From positions 8,866,001-8,930,000 of the forward strand of contig CAJFCV020000004.1 of the NCBI GenBank assembly GCA_904066235.2: a stretch of DNA of 64,000 nucleotides. Reading direction: 5' to 3'. Each line of letters begins with the position of its first letter. Positions within the stretch are counted from its first letter, which is position 1. The notes beneath the pieces are model-generated. The model was given only the letters and a program-made list of their open reading frames with translations. It did no database searches and was not told the DNA's origin. A program made the position numbers and the translations under genes. Of the stretch, positions 34,829 through 44,371 are shown piece by piece. This DNA comes from Bursaphelenchus xylophilus (taxonomy: Eukaryota; Nematoda; Chromadorea; Rhabditida; Aphelenchoididae).

Positions 34829-35728
34829 TGTATCGCTAGACGAGCGATATGTATAACAATAGAAAAGTTCAAAAACTTCAACCTCGATCCGGAATGAGGT
34901 TGAAGAGGTTGAAAAGGGCTTAAAAAGGAAGTGCCACAAGTACAGACTTTTATTTAATTTCGCGTATATGCAGCTTCCAGGCACATATAAACACCTGAAG
35001 ATTTTAGCTCGTGCTTTGCACCCGATATATCTGCTTGTCGGAGAAATAACGGCGGATCGTCCATCATCGCTTTGCGACGGTTAACGGCGGCTAGGGACTT
35101 CGTGCCCTACTGCACTCTTTTTTCGACGAAAGACCCACCATTATTTTCCCGACAGACTGATATCCAATAATCATTGAGAGAATCCGAAAAAAACAGAAAA
35201 CCTGATAGAGACAATAAGGTTTTTCGCCCCATATCTTCACTCTACTTGAAAAAAAAAATATTTTTGTAGAACGCCCTATGTATTTGAAGGTGATACGGAT
35301 GGCTGCATTTTTTAAAGACAAACTACTGTACAGCAAGTCGTGCGAGACCAAAAAATGTATTCATTGTAAATAGTAGGGAGGACGGAGAGCCATTTTGGAT
35401 CAAACTGGACTTCAGAGGCCACAAAAGTTGTACGCTATATATAGGTTTTGTTGTAATGGTGTTGTTTGTAAGGAGGTTTGAGAACTCGCGAAAAAAGCCC
35501 ATTTCCATCCAGTCACCTCTATTATCACCATTCCTCATAAATTTTGAACACACGACCTGTCATAACATCCAGCTATTTCTAATCCACTAATTGTTTTGTT
35601 TGCTTCATAATCCGTCTTCGTTTATTCTTTGGAGTCCAAAAATTTATTTATTATTCTTTTATTAAAATTTCAGATAATAGAGTTGCGTATGAGATGACGT
35701 CCCGCTAATGGGATTAATTCCGGGGCTT
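34829..35728. other. Intergenic, repeat fragments
   Basis: Holds an inverted family-A fragment (about 34970-35029, TTTTAGCTCGTGCTTTGCA) and the palindromic MITE at 35030-35160. An AATAAA on the minus strand near 35643-35648 may serve the cysteine-rich gene. Confidence 0.35.
35030..35160. mobile_element. Palindromic MITE (TCAGTCTGTCGGG ends)
   Basis: The right end is the inverse of TCAGTCTGTCGGGAAAATAA. The left end is a diverged version (TCTGCTTGTCGGAGAAATAA) followed by CGGCGGATCGTC. TA on both sides. It sits within an inverted family-A fragment. Confidence 0.6.
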
Positions 35729-38242
35729 CTATGACGAGCAGGGACAGCAGTCGCAACAACAGGCCGCACATAAGGCTTCACCTGAAAAGAAAGGAATGTA
35801 ATTTGGAGGTAGATCGTATGTAATACGGGCTGATTAGGGAGATGACGACAGTCGGTGAGAAAATGGGGGTCACAAGAAAGAGTAAATGTTTTGGAAAAGC
35901 TGTGTAAGGATAAACATCCAAGGCAACAAGATTGCGGAACGAGCCATGAGAAAAAACATTTTCTAACAATACATAATAAAAATGGTGAGAATGTTATGGT
36001 AACAAAGCTGAGCAGAAACTATTGCAAAACTAGCAAAACAAAGCTCAAAAAACTCTGAAACCCACACTTTTGGGAGCTTCCTTGTTGGCCGAAAAAAATG
36101 CTTTTTGCCTTGTAAACTACACCAGTATATTCTGTCATCCCTTTCAAAGGAAAAATGACATTAGATCTCAGTTATTACAGAAAAAGGTGAGCGAAACTCT
36201 TCAGAAATAGTGTAGGACCTACTGAGAGTTTGTCTGTTAAATTTTGAAAACATTTAACACTAAAACTTGTGGTAAATTGCATAAAGAAGCAGTAAAAATA
36301 AATAAAAAAGACACTCGAAGGTATACATATAGGAAGTTGCAGTGAAATTTCCAAACTTACAAGCACAACAAGCCAATATTGAGGCGCAGATGCTGACTCC
36401 GCAACATTCACAGCATCCTTTGCAACAATCTCCACATGCACTCTCGTCCCCTTGAGGCGGTGGGTCCATGTAATTCTAAAAAGATACTTTCTTGTTTTTA
36501 AAATACGTTGTCGAGCGATAAGATATGGTTCAATGAATGCCAAGTTTGATGACTAAAAAATTTACAAGGAAAGTGCTTAAAGTGCGACGCTTTGGTTTTA
36601 ATGAAGTTTGTCAAAAAATTAGACAAAATTTTCCTTACAAGGGATCGGCAAAAGCGCGCATCCTGGTTTTTTCTTGAAACATATACCATTTGAAAGAGCG
36701 TTAAAAACTGGTCTAGGATCACCTTTTATTAGCTGCTATTTTTGCTCTACGCCCTAGCTAGCGAGCATTTTTTAAAAAATCCCGGTTGGATTTCACGACT
36801 CTTTGCTTCTGAACGGCTAAAAAGATTCAATAATTACTTTTCATATGTCCCATACGTACCTATGACGTCCAACGCTTCACCCTATGCCAAAGAATACACA
36901 CTTTTTTCCGACCTTGAGATACCCAAGTCCATGTTCACAATGTGTGATCACGCGATCTTTTAGGTCGTGTAACCCAATGCAACATAGCGGGTAGAAAACA
37001 TGTAAACCGTTTTCAGACTCAATTTTCAATGAACCCGGTTCGCAGGTTCGCCTCGTTCAGCGCCTTACCCCACTAGGCCACCGAAGCACTGCTGCGCTGT
37101 GCTTTGCAAATCGTTCGGATTTGTTTCCTCGGAAAAAGGGTGAGATAAGCCTAGAACTAAATAATGCTGGCTAGCAAAGGCGTAGAGCAAAAATAGCAGC
37201 TAATAAAATGTGATCCCAGACCAGTTTTTTACGCTCTTTCAAATGGTACATGTTTCAAGAAAAAACCAGGATGCGCGCTTTTGCCGATCCCTTGTTAGGT
37301 GTTCGCGAGATTTCTAGCTAACTCTTCTTTGAAGCCAAGGAAATTTTTAGTCAAGAAATTGATCAAAATGTTACAGTTTTTTGCAAATTTTGGCGTTAAA
37401 AGTTTCTGTTTCATACTAGTCCTTCCGCGAAGTCGCGGGTCTAATTCTTGGCGATTGTACTGTGCGATAAGAGTCAGGATGCGAGCGACACTAGAAAAAA
37501 GGCCTACTGCACGGTGCAAAAAGCAAAAAGTTGCCCAGTGCAAAGAAATTTTTGTTTTCCCACAGTGCGTGCCGCCTACTTAAGACCAGCGACTTTCCGG
37601 AAGGGCTAGTACTACAAGTCGCGCCATAAAGTCCGTAGATTTTTTTCGCCGACGTCGCGGGTGCAATCGCCGAAAAGTGCATGTCGTTAGCGTAAAAACG
37701 GGGAATCGCCGCGGTGCGTGCGAAAAAAGGGTTGAATGCACTGTGCAAAATTCTACGGACTTTATGTCGCGCCTAGTAAAGAGAGCAACGCTTCCACAAA
37801 AAAACTATTTTATATTGCCGATGGCATGGTCAAGAAATTTTTTTTCTGAACGCTCTCCGTACTTTTCCCTTGTCCCAGGGGTCCCTGAAAAGCGCAAGCT
37901 GAAACTTTTAAGAATTGCTATCAGTCTAAAAAAATAACGGCGGATCGTCGCACCTCGGAATCGCCCATCATCGCTTTGCGACTGCAAGCCGCGGCTTGGG
38001 ATTTGGTGCGCGATAGCGGCGAGGCGAGACATTTTGATGCGACGATCCGCCGTTATTTTCCCGACAGACTGATATTTGTCCTAGAGGCAAGTTTGGCACA
38101 TAATTTAAAGAAGATCTAAGCTGCGCACGTTGAAAATTCCCTTGTAAAAAATAATCAAGAAACCCTTCCAAATCCAGCCAAAAAATCAAGAATTTTGATT
38201 ACTCACCCCGGTGGGTTGCTTGTCTATGACACCGTTATCCAT
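35729..38242 (-). CDS. Tiny cysteine-rich protein (18 Cys in 67 residues)
   Basis: I do not recognise the family. Three exons on the minus strand (38242-38207, 36475-36361, 35781-35729) join through GT-AG introns in phase and give 67 residues. The first 22 are polar (MDNGVIDKQPTGNYMDPPPQ), followed by CGDCCKGCCECCGVSICAS, a short hydrophobic step ILACCAC and CAACCCDCCPCSS at the C-terminus. There is no signal peptide at the N-terminus, so these cysteines may be palmitoylated, metal-binding or membrane-inserted rather than disulphide-bonded. Intron 1 is about 1.7 kb because it contains a stack of nested mobile elements. If exon 1 were not used, translation could start at the second methionine in exon 2. 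Splicing is inferred from sequence only. Confidence 0.7.
36638..37294. mobile_element. Inverted-repeat element with TTA duplication, Harbinger-like
   Basis: Inverted arms of about 130 bp start CAAGGGATCGGCAAAAGCGC and are flanked by TTA on both sides (36635-36637, 37295-37297). A 3-bp TWA duplication is characteristic of PIF/Harbinger elements. There is no transposase. The interior (about 37020-37090, minus strand) contains a tRNA-like stretch, TGGCCTAGTGGGGTAAGGCG, resembling an A-box and D-arm. Confidence 0.6.
37419..37606. mobile_element. MITE carrying GCACNGTGC, same family as 27896-28023
   Basis: Ends GTCCTTCCGCGAAGTCGCGG and the inverse of GCCCTTCCGGAAAGTCGCTG, flanked by TA. An exact palindrome lies at 37509-37517 with degenerate relatives nearby. 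Confidence 0.6.
37615..37773. mobile_element. Inverted-repeat MITE with ATAAAGTCCGTAGA arms
   Basis: Arms GCGCCATAAAGTCCGTAGA and the inverse of GGCGCGACATAAAGTCCGTA, flanked by TA. An exact GCACTGTGC is at 37738-37746. Confidence 0.6.
37921..38070. mobile_element. Palindromic MITE (TCAGTCTGTCGGG ends)
   Basis: The right arm reads inward TCAGTCTGTCGGGAAAATAA then CGGCGGATCGTCGCATC; the left arm is the same with a small deletion. TA on both sides. Nearly the whole element is self-complementary. Confidence 0.75.
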
Positions 38243-38930
38243 GTCGCTTCCACAACTTCCTCGCAAACTGTTCCAACACGGAGCAAATCCAAGCTTCCAC
38301 GGTTCTTCTGAATGCTTATATTGTTCGTGTCTCGTGTCCCGTTTTTAGCTCGCACAGTTGCCAAGAAACTGTAACCAGTATAAAACGCGGAGAGACGGGG
38401 ATTTGGAAATGCCGTGCATGACAACAAAACGACGGCGATGTGACTATTTCATAAGCGGATTCTTGGAGCTTCTTTATGAAATAAAAAAAATTTTGGAAGG
38501 CCTTGAGAGGAAGTGAGGGTAGATATTACGTCATGAAAGGCCTTTTTATGGGGTTATTGTGTGTTAGCAGACTGGGAATGTCCAAAAATTTGAGATTTTT
38601 GCGATTTTTTGGATGAATTTTTGTAAAATTTGGCTCAAATATTGAACAAATCTTGAGTTTAAAAAAATAAAGGTACTTAAAATACGAGAGAACATCTACT
38701 GTCTTTTTTAACACTGCTAAATCAAAATCGACATAAAAAATTTCCCGATTTGTCATCAAATTCCCTAAAAAGTCATCAAAAATTTGCAAAAACATAGTTT
38801 AAAGCAAAATAAATACAAAATAAACCAATGTAAAAGCTAAAAACAAAATAAAATTTTCTACTGCTTGTACTGACAACTTTTTGCATTCTAAATCCGCCGG
38901 ATTATGTGAATGATCAACTTTTTTTCTCAT
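38243..38930. other. Upstream flank of the cysteine-rich gene
   Basis: No exon or repeat was identified. It should hold the promoter of the minus-strand cysteine-rich gene near 38250-38450. Confidence 0.3.
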
Positions 38931-39109
38931 GCACAGTGCGGGCTTCCTGAGCGACTTTTTTCGCACTGTACGGATTCACAAAGAAAACAATTGTCTTTGC
39001 ACTGTGCGAGGTTTGTCGCAAGAGCTCATGGAGAACGCACAGTGCAAAAATTTTCGCAATTTTTTTACACGGTGCGAAAATTTTTCGAAAATTATTTTTT
39101 GCACTGTGC
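38931..39109. repeat. GCACNGTGC palindrome cluster B (4 exact, 2 near)
   Basis: Exact copies at 38931, 38999, 39037 and 39101; one-mismatch copies near 38963 and 39067. The cluster ends 27 bp from the probable polyadenylation signal of the caenopore gene. Confidence 0.8.
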
Positions 39110-39166
39110 AAAATAAAATAATTGCTGTTTTCTCATTTATTCCGTAAAAATCCTCCGAGTTTTTTA

Positions 39167-39735
39167 TCAACACATCTTCAAGGTTTTACACACGTCTTCT
39201 GGCTCCCATTTAGCGACGGCTGCGGCCACAGCTTGGCCGAATTTATGGCCTGCAGTGCCTGAGGCAAAAGCGCAAAACATTTGGCCGGCAGAGAACGAAA
39301 CCAACGACGGGCATACTCTCTAAAGAATTTTTAGAGCTGATTAGAGTGTTTTGGACCTACAGTAATGATAATAGTTCCAACTGAAGCGGTAACCTCGTAG
39401 CTATTGCTTCTCAAATAGTCAGCCGCGGTAACACACGGATCACAAAAACGTGTGCCATTGTCCCCAATGAACTCGTTGATCTCCTTCATCAAGTCCGGTC
39501 TCTTTGTAGCCAGATCTTCGCCAAAGTCCGTGATATCTTCGAATTGCGACAGATCAAAATCCTCATATTGATCATCAGCCCGAGTGGAAGAAATTACAGT
39601 AGAAGTCTCGGTTTTATTCTTCGACCAGAACTCCCGCTCCCATGGATATTGAGCGCAGACCACGGAAGCCGATGCTAGCAAAAATAAAGAAGAACGGAAC
39701 AAAGACATTAAAAATGGTGATATTATCCATGACAA
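39167..39735 (-). CDS. Caenopore-like saposin-B protein
   Basis: Probably a secreted, membrane-perturbing antimicrobial or lipid-binding protein. Two exons, 39708-39361 (or from an upstream ATG at 39735) and 39319-39167, give 166 residues from the inner ATG. A signal peptide is evident (MSLFRSSLFLLASASVVCA). An acidic propeptide-like region follows, then one saposin-B domain of about 76 residues. Its six cysteines lie in the usual order: C-DP-C, VC near the middle, FC, and VCKTLKMC at the C-terminus. The third to sixth cysteines are in exon 2, so splicing is needed for a complete domain. A TATATAA on the minus strand at 39748-39742 lies only a few bases before the outer ATG but about 35 bases before the inner one, which favours 39708. 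AATAAA on the minus strand is at 39141-39136. Confidence 0.8.
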
Positions 39736-39741
39736 ACCGTC

Positions 39742-39912
39742 TTATATATTCCGCATCATTCTTAAATATCAATGATCTTAGTCAGATTCTCTGTCTTGCA
39801 GCCAATCTATTACATATTATTCATAAAAGCGTCATCAAAATTCTATTATTACCAAAACCAATATATTTGTGACACTTCGTCTACACTTGTGGCATTCCGT
39901 CCACGTATAAAA
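39742..39912. promoter_or_regulatory. Divergent promoter with two TATA boxes
   Basis: TATATAA on the minus strand (39748-39742) faces the caenopore gene. TATAAAA on the plus strand (39906-39912) faces the PRA1-family gene, about 150 bp before its ATG. The two coding starts are about 350 bp apart. Confidence 0.5.
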
Positions 39913-40061
39913 GGAACGCCAAATCTGGCCGAGTTTTGTTCTCCTGACGTTTGAAGGCGTTGACGAGTATTTCATAACTTTTTCGTGCTGTTTTTATGAC
40001 TCACAGCGTTTTTACAGCGATTTTGTATTACTTTAGGTAATAATTTGATCTCCTCTACAAA

Positions 40062-40900
40062 ATGGCTGACGAATCCAACTTTGTGATCAGTGAAAACTTG
40101 CAATTTGCACCTCTACGAAGTCTCGATGAGTTCCTTTTGGACAAAGCCAGGTTTCAGGTAAGGGTTTGGCAATTTGGTCAATTTTCGTTGTGTTTTAGGA
40201 TTTTTTACATTAGGTATCTAGTGCAATATAATTTTGGCTCAAAACTATAAATTTATACCGAATTTTTTGCAGCTTCCTACTTTCAACGACTTGAAGAAAT
40301 GGAACAACAGAATTGTTACCAACCTGTTGTACTATCAAAGCAATTACTTCGTGTTTCTTGCAATTACTTTGGTTTTGGGAAGCTTCATCCATGCGCAAGA
40401 CGTCATGACCGGTGTGGCCGCCCTTGGGCTTCTGGGATTTATTGGACTCTTCTCTGTTGCTAAAACCCCGAGTGCAGTGAATGTGAGTCGCTTTTTTCTT
40501 TGTGTTTCTTATGTTTAGGTAACATCAAGTGTCTAGTGCAATATAGAGGTGAAAACCTCTTGTAATTGTGCGAATTTTGCTCTAAGAACAAAGACTAGGT
40601 TATAAGGAAACCTTTCACATTGAAATCAGCAATATTTGCTTTCAGTTCCGACAAGAGCACCCGTATGTTGTACTTGCTAGTCTTCTGACCGTCGGATTCT
40701 TCAATATCTATGTCCTCCCGGCCATTGTGGTCCTCCTCTTCATCGTCCTGGTTCCACTGCTCTTGGTCTTTGTCCATGCTTCCATCAGACTGCGGAATTT
40801 CGGTTCAAAATGGAACTACGCCGTCGAGAAGTTGCAATTCCGTCGGACTTTGATGTCGCAGATCTTGGACGCCATCAATTTGGACGTAAAATCCGAATAG
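40062..40900 (+). CDS. PRA1 family protein (ARL6IP5/PRAF3-like)
   Basis: A small endoplasmic-reticulum or Golgi membrane protein of the prenylated-Rab acceptor family, which affects Rab-dependent membrane traffic. Three exons (40062-40157, 40273-40482, 40646-40900), all phase 0, give 186 residues, close to the length of PRAF3. The N-terminal 45 residues are cytosolic, with the family segment LPTFNDLKKWNNRIVTNLLY and the typical YYQSNYFVFL lead into the membrane. Two hydrophobic blocks follow, about residues 58-95 and 114-145 (LLTVGFFNIYVLPAIVVLLF), each able to form a pair of membrane segments. The C-terminus is basic and amphipathic. The 5' leader contains TTTAG and TTACAG acceptor-like sites. 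Transcription converges with the downstream deaminase gene. Confidence 0.9.
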
Positions 40901-41136
40901 CTGTTTGTAAGGAAGTTTTGGCCAGCTTTTAAGACCTGTTCGAAAACAAAATGACTCTGTTTTACCGGTTTTTTGATAAGCTTTTTATTTTTTTCATTTT
41001 GGTGCAAGTATAATATAATTTACTCTCCAAAAATGCAATGAATTGTTAGAAAATCACGGTAAAGCCAGGTTTATTCGATGATAAATTCCATTGCTTCTTG
41101 ATCTTACTTTTTATCACTTATTTTTGTTTGTTTTCT

Positions 41137-41775
41137 TCAATAAAGCTGTCGATTTTCTTGATTTGCCCAAGTTTCAAAAGGTTTTAGTCGATTATCGCTG
41201 TCAACTTTTTCCAACTTTGTTAGACTCCCAGCCTCAGGGTTTTTCAAGAAGTCGTGGTAGATTTTGTCGCCAAATCCGGCGTTCTCCGCCTGAAATTTAT
41301 ATTGTACTTGATGGAATTTTAAAAAATTGCGGTAGAGTGTCAGATTCTTGTATAAATTTGAAGATTATGAGGTTTATAGTAACTACTCACATCTATTGAC
41401 GTCCCAGCATAATAAACTTTCTTGATTCCAGCCCATAAAGTGGCTCCCATACACATTGGACATGGATAACAAGAGGTGTACAAAGTGCAATCGCTGAGAT
41501 CAAATCGTTGCAATTTTGCACTAGCCATGCGAATTACAGTAACCTCGGCGTGGGCAGTTGGGTCATGCGTCTTTAGGACCTATAAAAATTAAAATTTTGG
41601 TTAATTTTATATTGCCATAGGCAAATTAATATAAAAACCGTACCATGTTATGTCCGCTGACCACAATCCCATCCTTATTGACTATCACAGCTCCAAATGG
41701 ACCACCGTCTTGCTTCAAAACGCCTTCACAGCCCTCTTCAATGGCCTTTTCCATAAATTTTGGGGTAAAATCCAT
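41137..41775 (-). CDS. Guanine deaminase, CDA-fold (bacterial GuaD type)
   Basis: Likely hydrolyses guanine to xanthine in purine salvage, in the cytosol. Three exons on the minus strand (41775-41644, 41579-41391, 41289-41137), all phase 0, give 157 residues, the length of the bacterial GuaD enzymes. The cytidine-deaminase zinc site is complete: DPTAHAEVTVIR, with the zinc histidine and catalytic glutamate, near residues 50-61, and YTSCYPCPMC, with the two zinc cysteines, near 81-90. FGAVIVNKDG near 26-35 is also typical. The C-terminus KPFETWANQENRQLY resembles the swapped C-terminal tail of GuaD. The first donor is GTACGG, which is unusual but keeps the frame. Animal guanine deaminases are usually amidohydrolases, so this type points to old horizontal transfer or retention. 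A tRNA or cytosine substrate is less likely given the tail. Confidence 0.85.
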
Positions 41776-42382
41776 CTCCAAAGCAGCTCTCGAAAACAAT
41801 ATTCGATATGAAAAAAGTGGGGGAAAGACCGGTCGCGCCCCTCTAGAAAATGGTTTTAGTCGCCGATCGCTATCGCAAAACGATTTTCAATGTTTTTGGC
41901 TGACCGGTAAACTACATTATTAATAATTGCCCATTTCCTGACGTGTGCGGGCCTTTTTTGGGTACTTCTTGATGTTTGAAATGTTTTAGAATGTAAACGG
42001 AGGAAAAAAGAGGCGATGAGATTACTTTTTTCAAAGATCTCTGTGCAAAAATAACACTCTTTGTCTACAATAATGTAATATTGACTAAAATAAGGTCAAA
42101 AAACATGATTGTAACGTAAATAATAGTTTGATAATCACGAGAAGAGTGTGTTTTTGAACATGAAATTTAATCTCGGCTTTATTTTGTCCAAATTTGGCCT
42201 TAAATTCTCCTTTTATTCACAACTGTCATCAAAAATCTAGGATTTCCTCAAAAAATCTCAAAAAAAGATCAAAATACCCTTAGGGCGTAGCCGTAAAATC
42301 ACATGCAAACCGTCTTAATTGTACTGCCAATATATAGTGACTCATTTCTTTACAAAATTTTATCAAAACATCAAAAAATATA
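41776..42382. other. Intergenic region between two minus-strand genes
   Basis: Must contain the deaminase promoter and the 3' end of the chemoreceptor-like gene. No motif stands out. Confidence 0.3.
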
Positions 42383-44371
42383 TTATTTCATATCAAATCT
42401 AACTGTTTTCTCATCATTTTCCAAATTTTGATGATGGATGTGATCGTCCAGTCGTTGAGTAACGCTTCCTGACGCATGTTCCGGCTTCTCTTCATCATTT
42501 TCAGTGAGAATTGTTGGAATCTGAAGAGGGGAAATTGTAAAAGTTTGATTTTTCACTCAAATTTCATGTATAATAAATATAAATGTTAAAGAAGCTGTTT
42601 AAAATACGATCTACTTACTTCTCTATTAATAATAGGCTGGCTAGTCCTAGAATTCGCCCTGTCCTCGACGTTTTCGATGTTATCCGTGATAGGCTGATCA
42701 TTACTTTGATGGTTTTCTTGATGGATAACATCGGACGTTTTTGAAGTTCTCCTGGCAATTTCAAAGTCTGCTGAGGAGATTGGAGCATTTTCATCGTCAT
42801 TATTTCTATTATTTTCCTCATTTTCTTGGCAATTTTCTTCTTGCTTATCAATTTTTTGGTCATTTTCCTCTTTCTCTTCTATTTTTTCTTCATTTTCTTC
42901 TTTATTTTCCTCGTTTTCTTCTTCATTTTCTTTTTTATTCAATTCTGAGCCATCTTTTTCATCTTCCTTTTCTTCTTCTTCGCCCATTTTTTCTTCTTTT
43001 TCTTCCATTTTTTCCACATGAACTTGATGTTTTCTCCAATACAAGGCCGGGAAGGCCAGACGTCGTATGGGTTTGCTAATTATGAGTGTCAAGAGGGCAG
43101 GACTCAAACAAATGACGTCATTCCAGACGGGGAAACTGCGGCCCAAGATAAAAAGTTGATTCATTTGAGCGGTGGCGCGCAATTCGAAGGTCAGATACTG
43201 TAAAATACTCGGTAAAAAAAGCTTTTTTTCTTCGATTTTCATACCTGATAGTACAAGAAGAGCAACCGACAAGATGCAAAGACCCCTGCCACTCCATAAT
43301 TGCTCAATTCATGATTTACCAACGTCCGTTTCGTGAAAATTAAAGTAATTGTTATAGCCAAAGCTGTTATAAGCAGTAAAATAAAAGTCAGCGCCAGAAC
43401 AACCGTCAAGAAGAAGAGTCCTCGAATTCTGGTCATAATTGGAGGTAATGGCGAGGACAGCATTAGGAAGTACTCTTCTTTGTCGGTGATATAACGAAAG
43501 TACCCTGAAGAGACAGCCATGTCAAGAAACATCAACGCTGGGATGAAGAAGACTTTTGCAACGTAACGATGCAAACTGTTGTTCCACCACTGAAAATTTG
43601 AGTTTAATATGGACTGTATTTGTGGTCATTTTGAATAAATAACCAAATTTGAAAAATATGAAAAAAATCAGAGCTCTTTATGGCATCTGTAGTCCACACA
43701 TTTTTCAAAAATTTTATGATGATAATTTCTGTTTTTTCACCCGTATTTTGCAAGGTCTCTTTTTCTATGTAATTCTCACCTTATGCCAATGATTTCTGAA
43801 CAAGACATGTGAGAATACATGGAACGCCATAAATAGGGTTGAAAGAAACAGTGAATAATGAAAAGCACTCATCAGAAAGTACAAAACTCCAATGAAATGG
43901 CTGTTCTCATTAAAGTATTTGTAGATTCCCTGAGGTCTTCTGATCTCATGAGGCCAGCGGTAAAAGAAATTCCCCAAGAAGAAGAGTGAAATGTCCTGAA
44001 ATTCAGATTTTTATGGGTTTTTTGAGGAAAATCATATATTGTAGTAAGCAAATTTATCTTATTATAAAGGCTCGAAATAGAGTGATAGATTGCTTATGCA
44101 GTAAAATACGTTAAAGTCAATTATGAGTCCTATAATAAGCTAGTCTTTCCATTACAACTTCAGATGGTCTACTACAATGTAAGCCCAACTCCATTCTCAC
44201 CAGCACTCCATTAATCCCCGTGAACATTGGGAAATGAAGATTATGATGCATACAATGGTTGAATATACTGTATACAATCCGAAAATACAATAAGCACAAC
44301 GGAATCGAGTAATAAAGGTAATATTCATCCACATCATAGATAATATCATCGAATTCCTCGAAACTCAACAT
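42383..44371 (-). CDS. Serpentine receptor-like protein with acidic tail
   Basis: Probably a seven-pass nematode chemoreceptor, closest in look to the Srg class. Five exons on the minus strand (44371-44201, 43995-43780, 43589-43245, 43197-42619, 42520-42383), all phase 0, give 482 residues. Hydrophobic segments include LYYSIPLCLLYFRIVYSIF (about 19-37), YFLMSAFHYSLFLSTLFMAF, VAKVFFIPALMFLDMAV and FLTVVLALTFILLLITALA. A final VICLSPALLTLIISKPIRR matches the last membrane segment plus basic turn of nematode receptors. After about residue 305 comes a tail of roughly 175 residues, dominated by Glu, Asn and Lys (for example EENEENKEENEEKIEEKEEN). Such a long acidic cytoplasmic tail is unusual for this family. 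The last exon encodes another charged 45 residues. Class assignment is tentative. Confidence 0.7.

Larger units (their letters stand above)
36560..38140 (+). mobile_element. Family-A MITE broken by four nested insertions
   Basis: The host copy begins AGTGCTTAAAGTGCGACGCT at about 36570 and ends AAGCTGCGCACGTTGAAAAT then CCCTTG near 38135. Removing the inserts at 36638-37294, 37419-37606, 37615-37773 and 37921-38070 leaves its blocks in family order. The whole stack lies in intron 1 of the minus-strand cysteine-rich gene. Confidence 0.75.
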
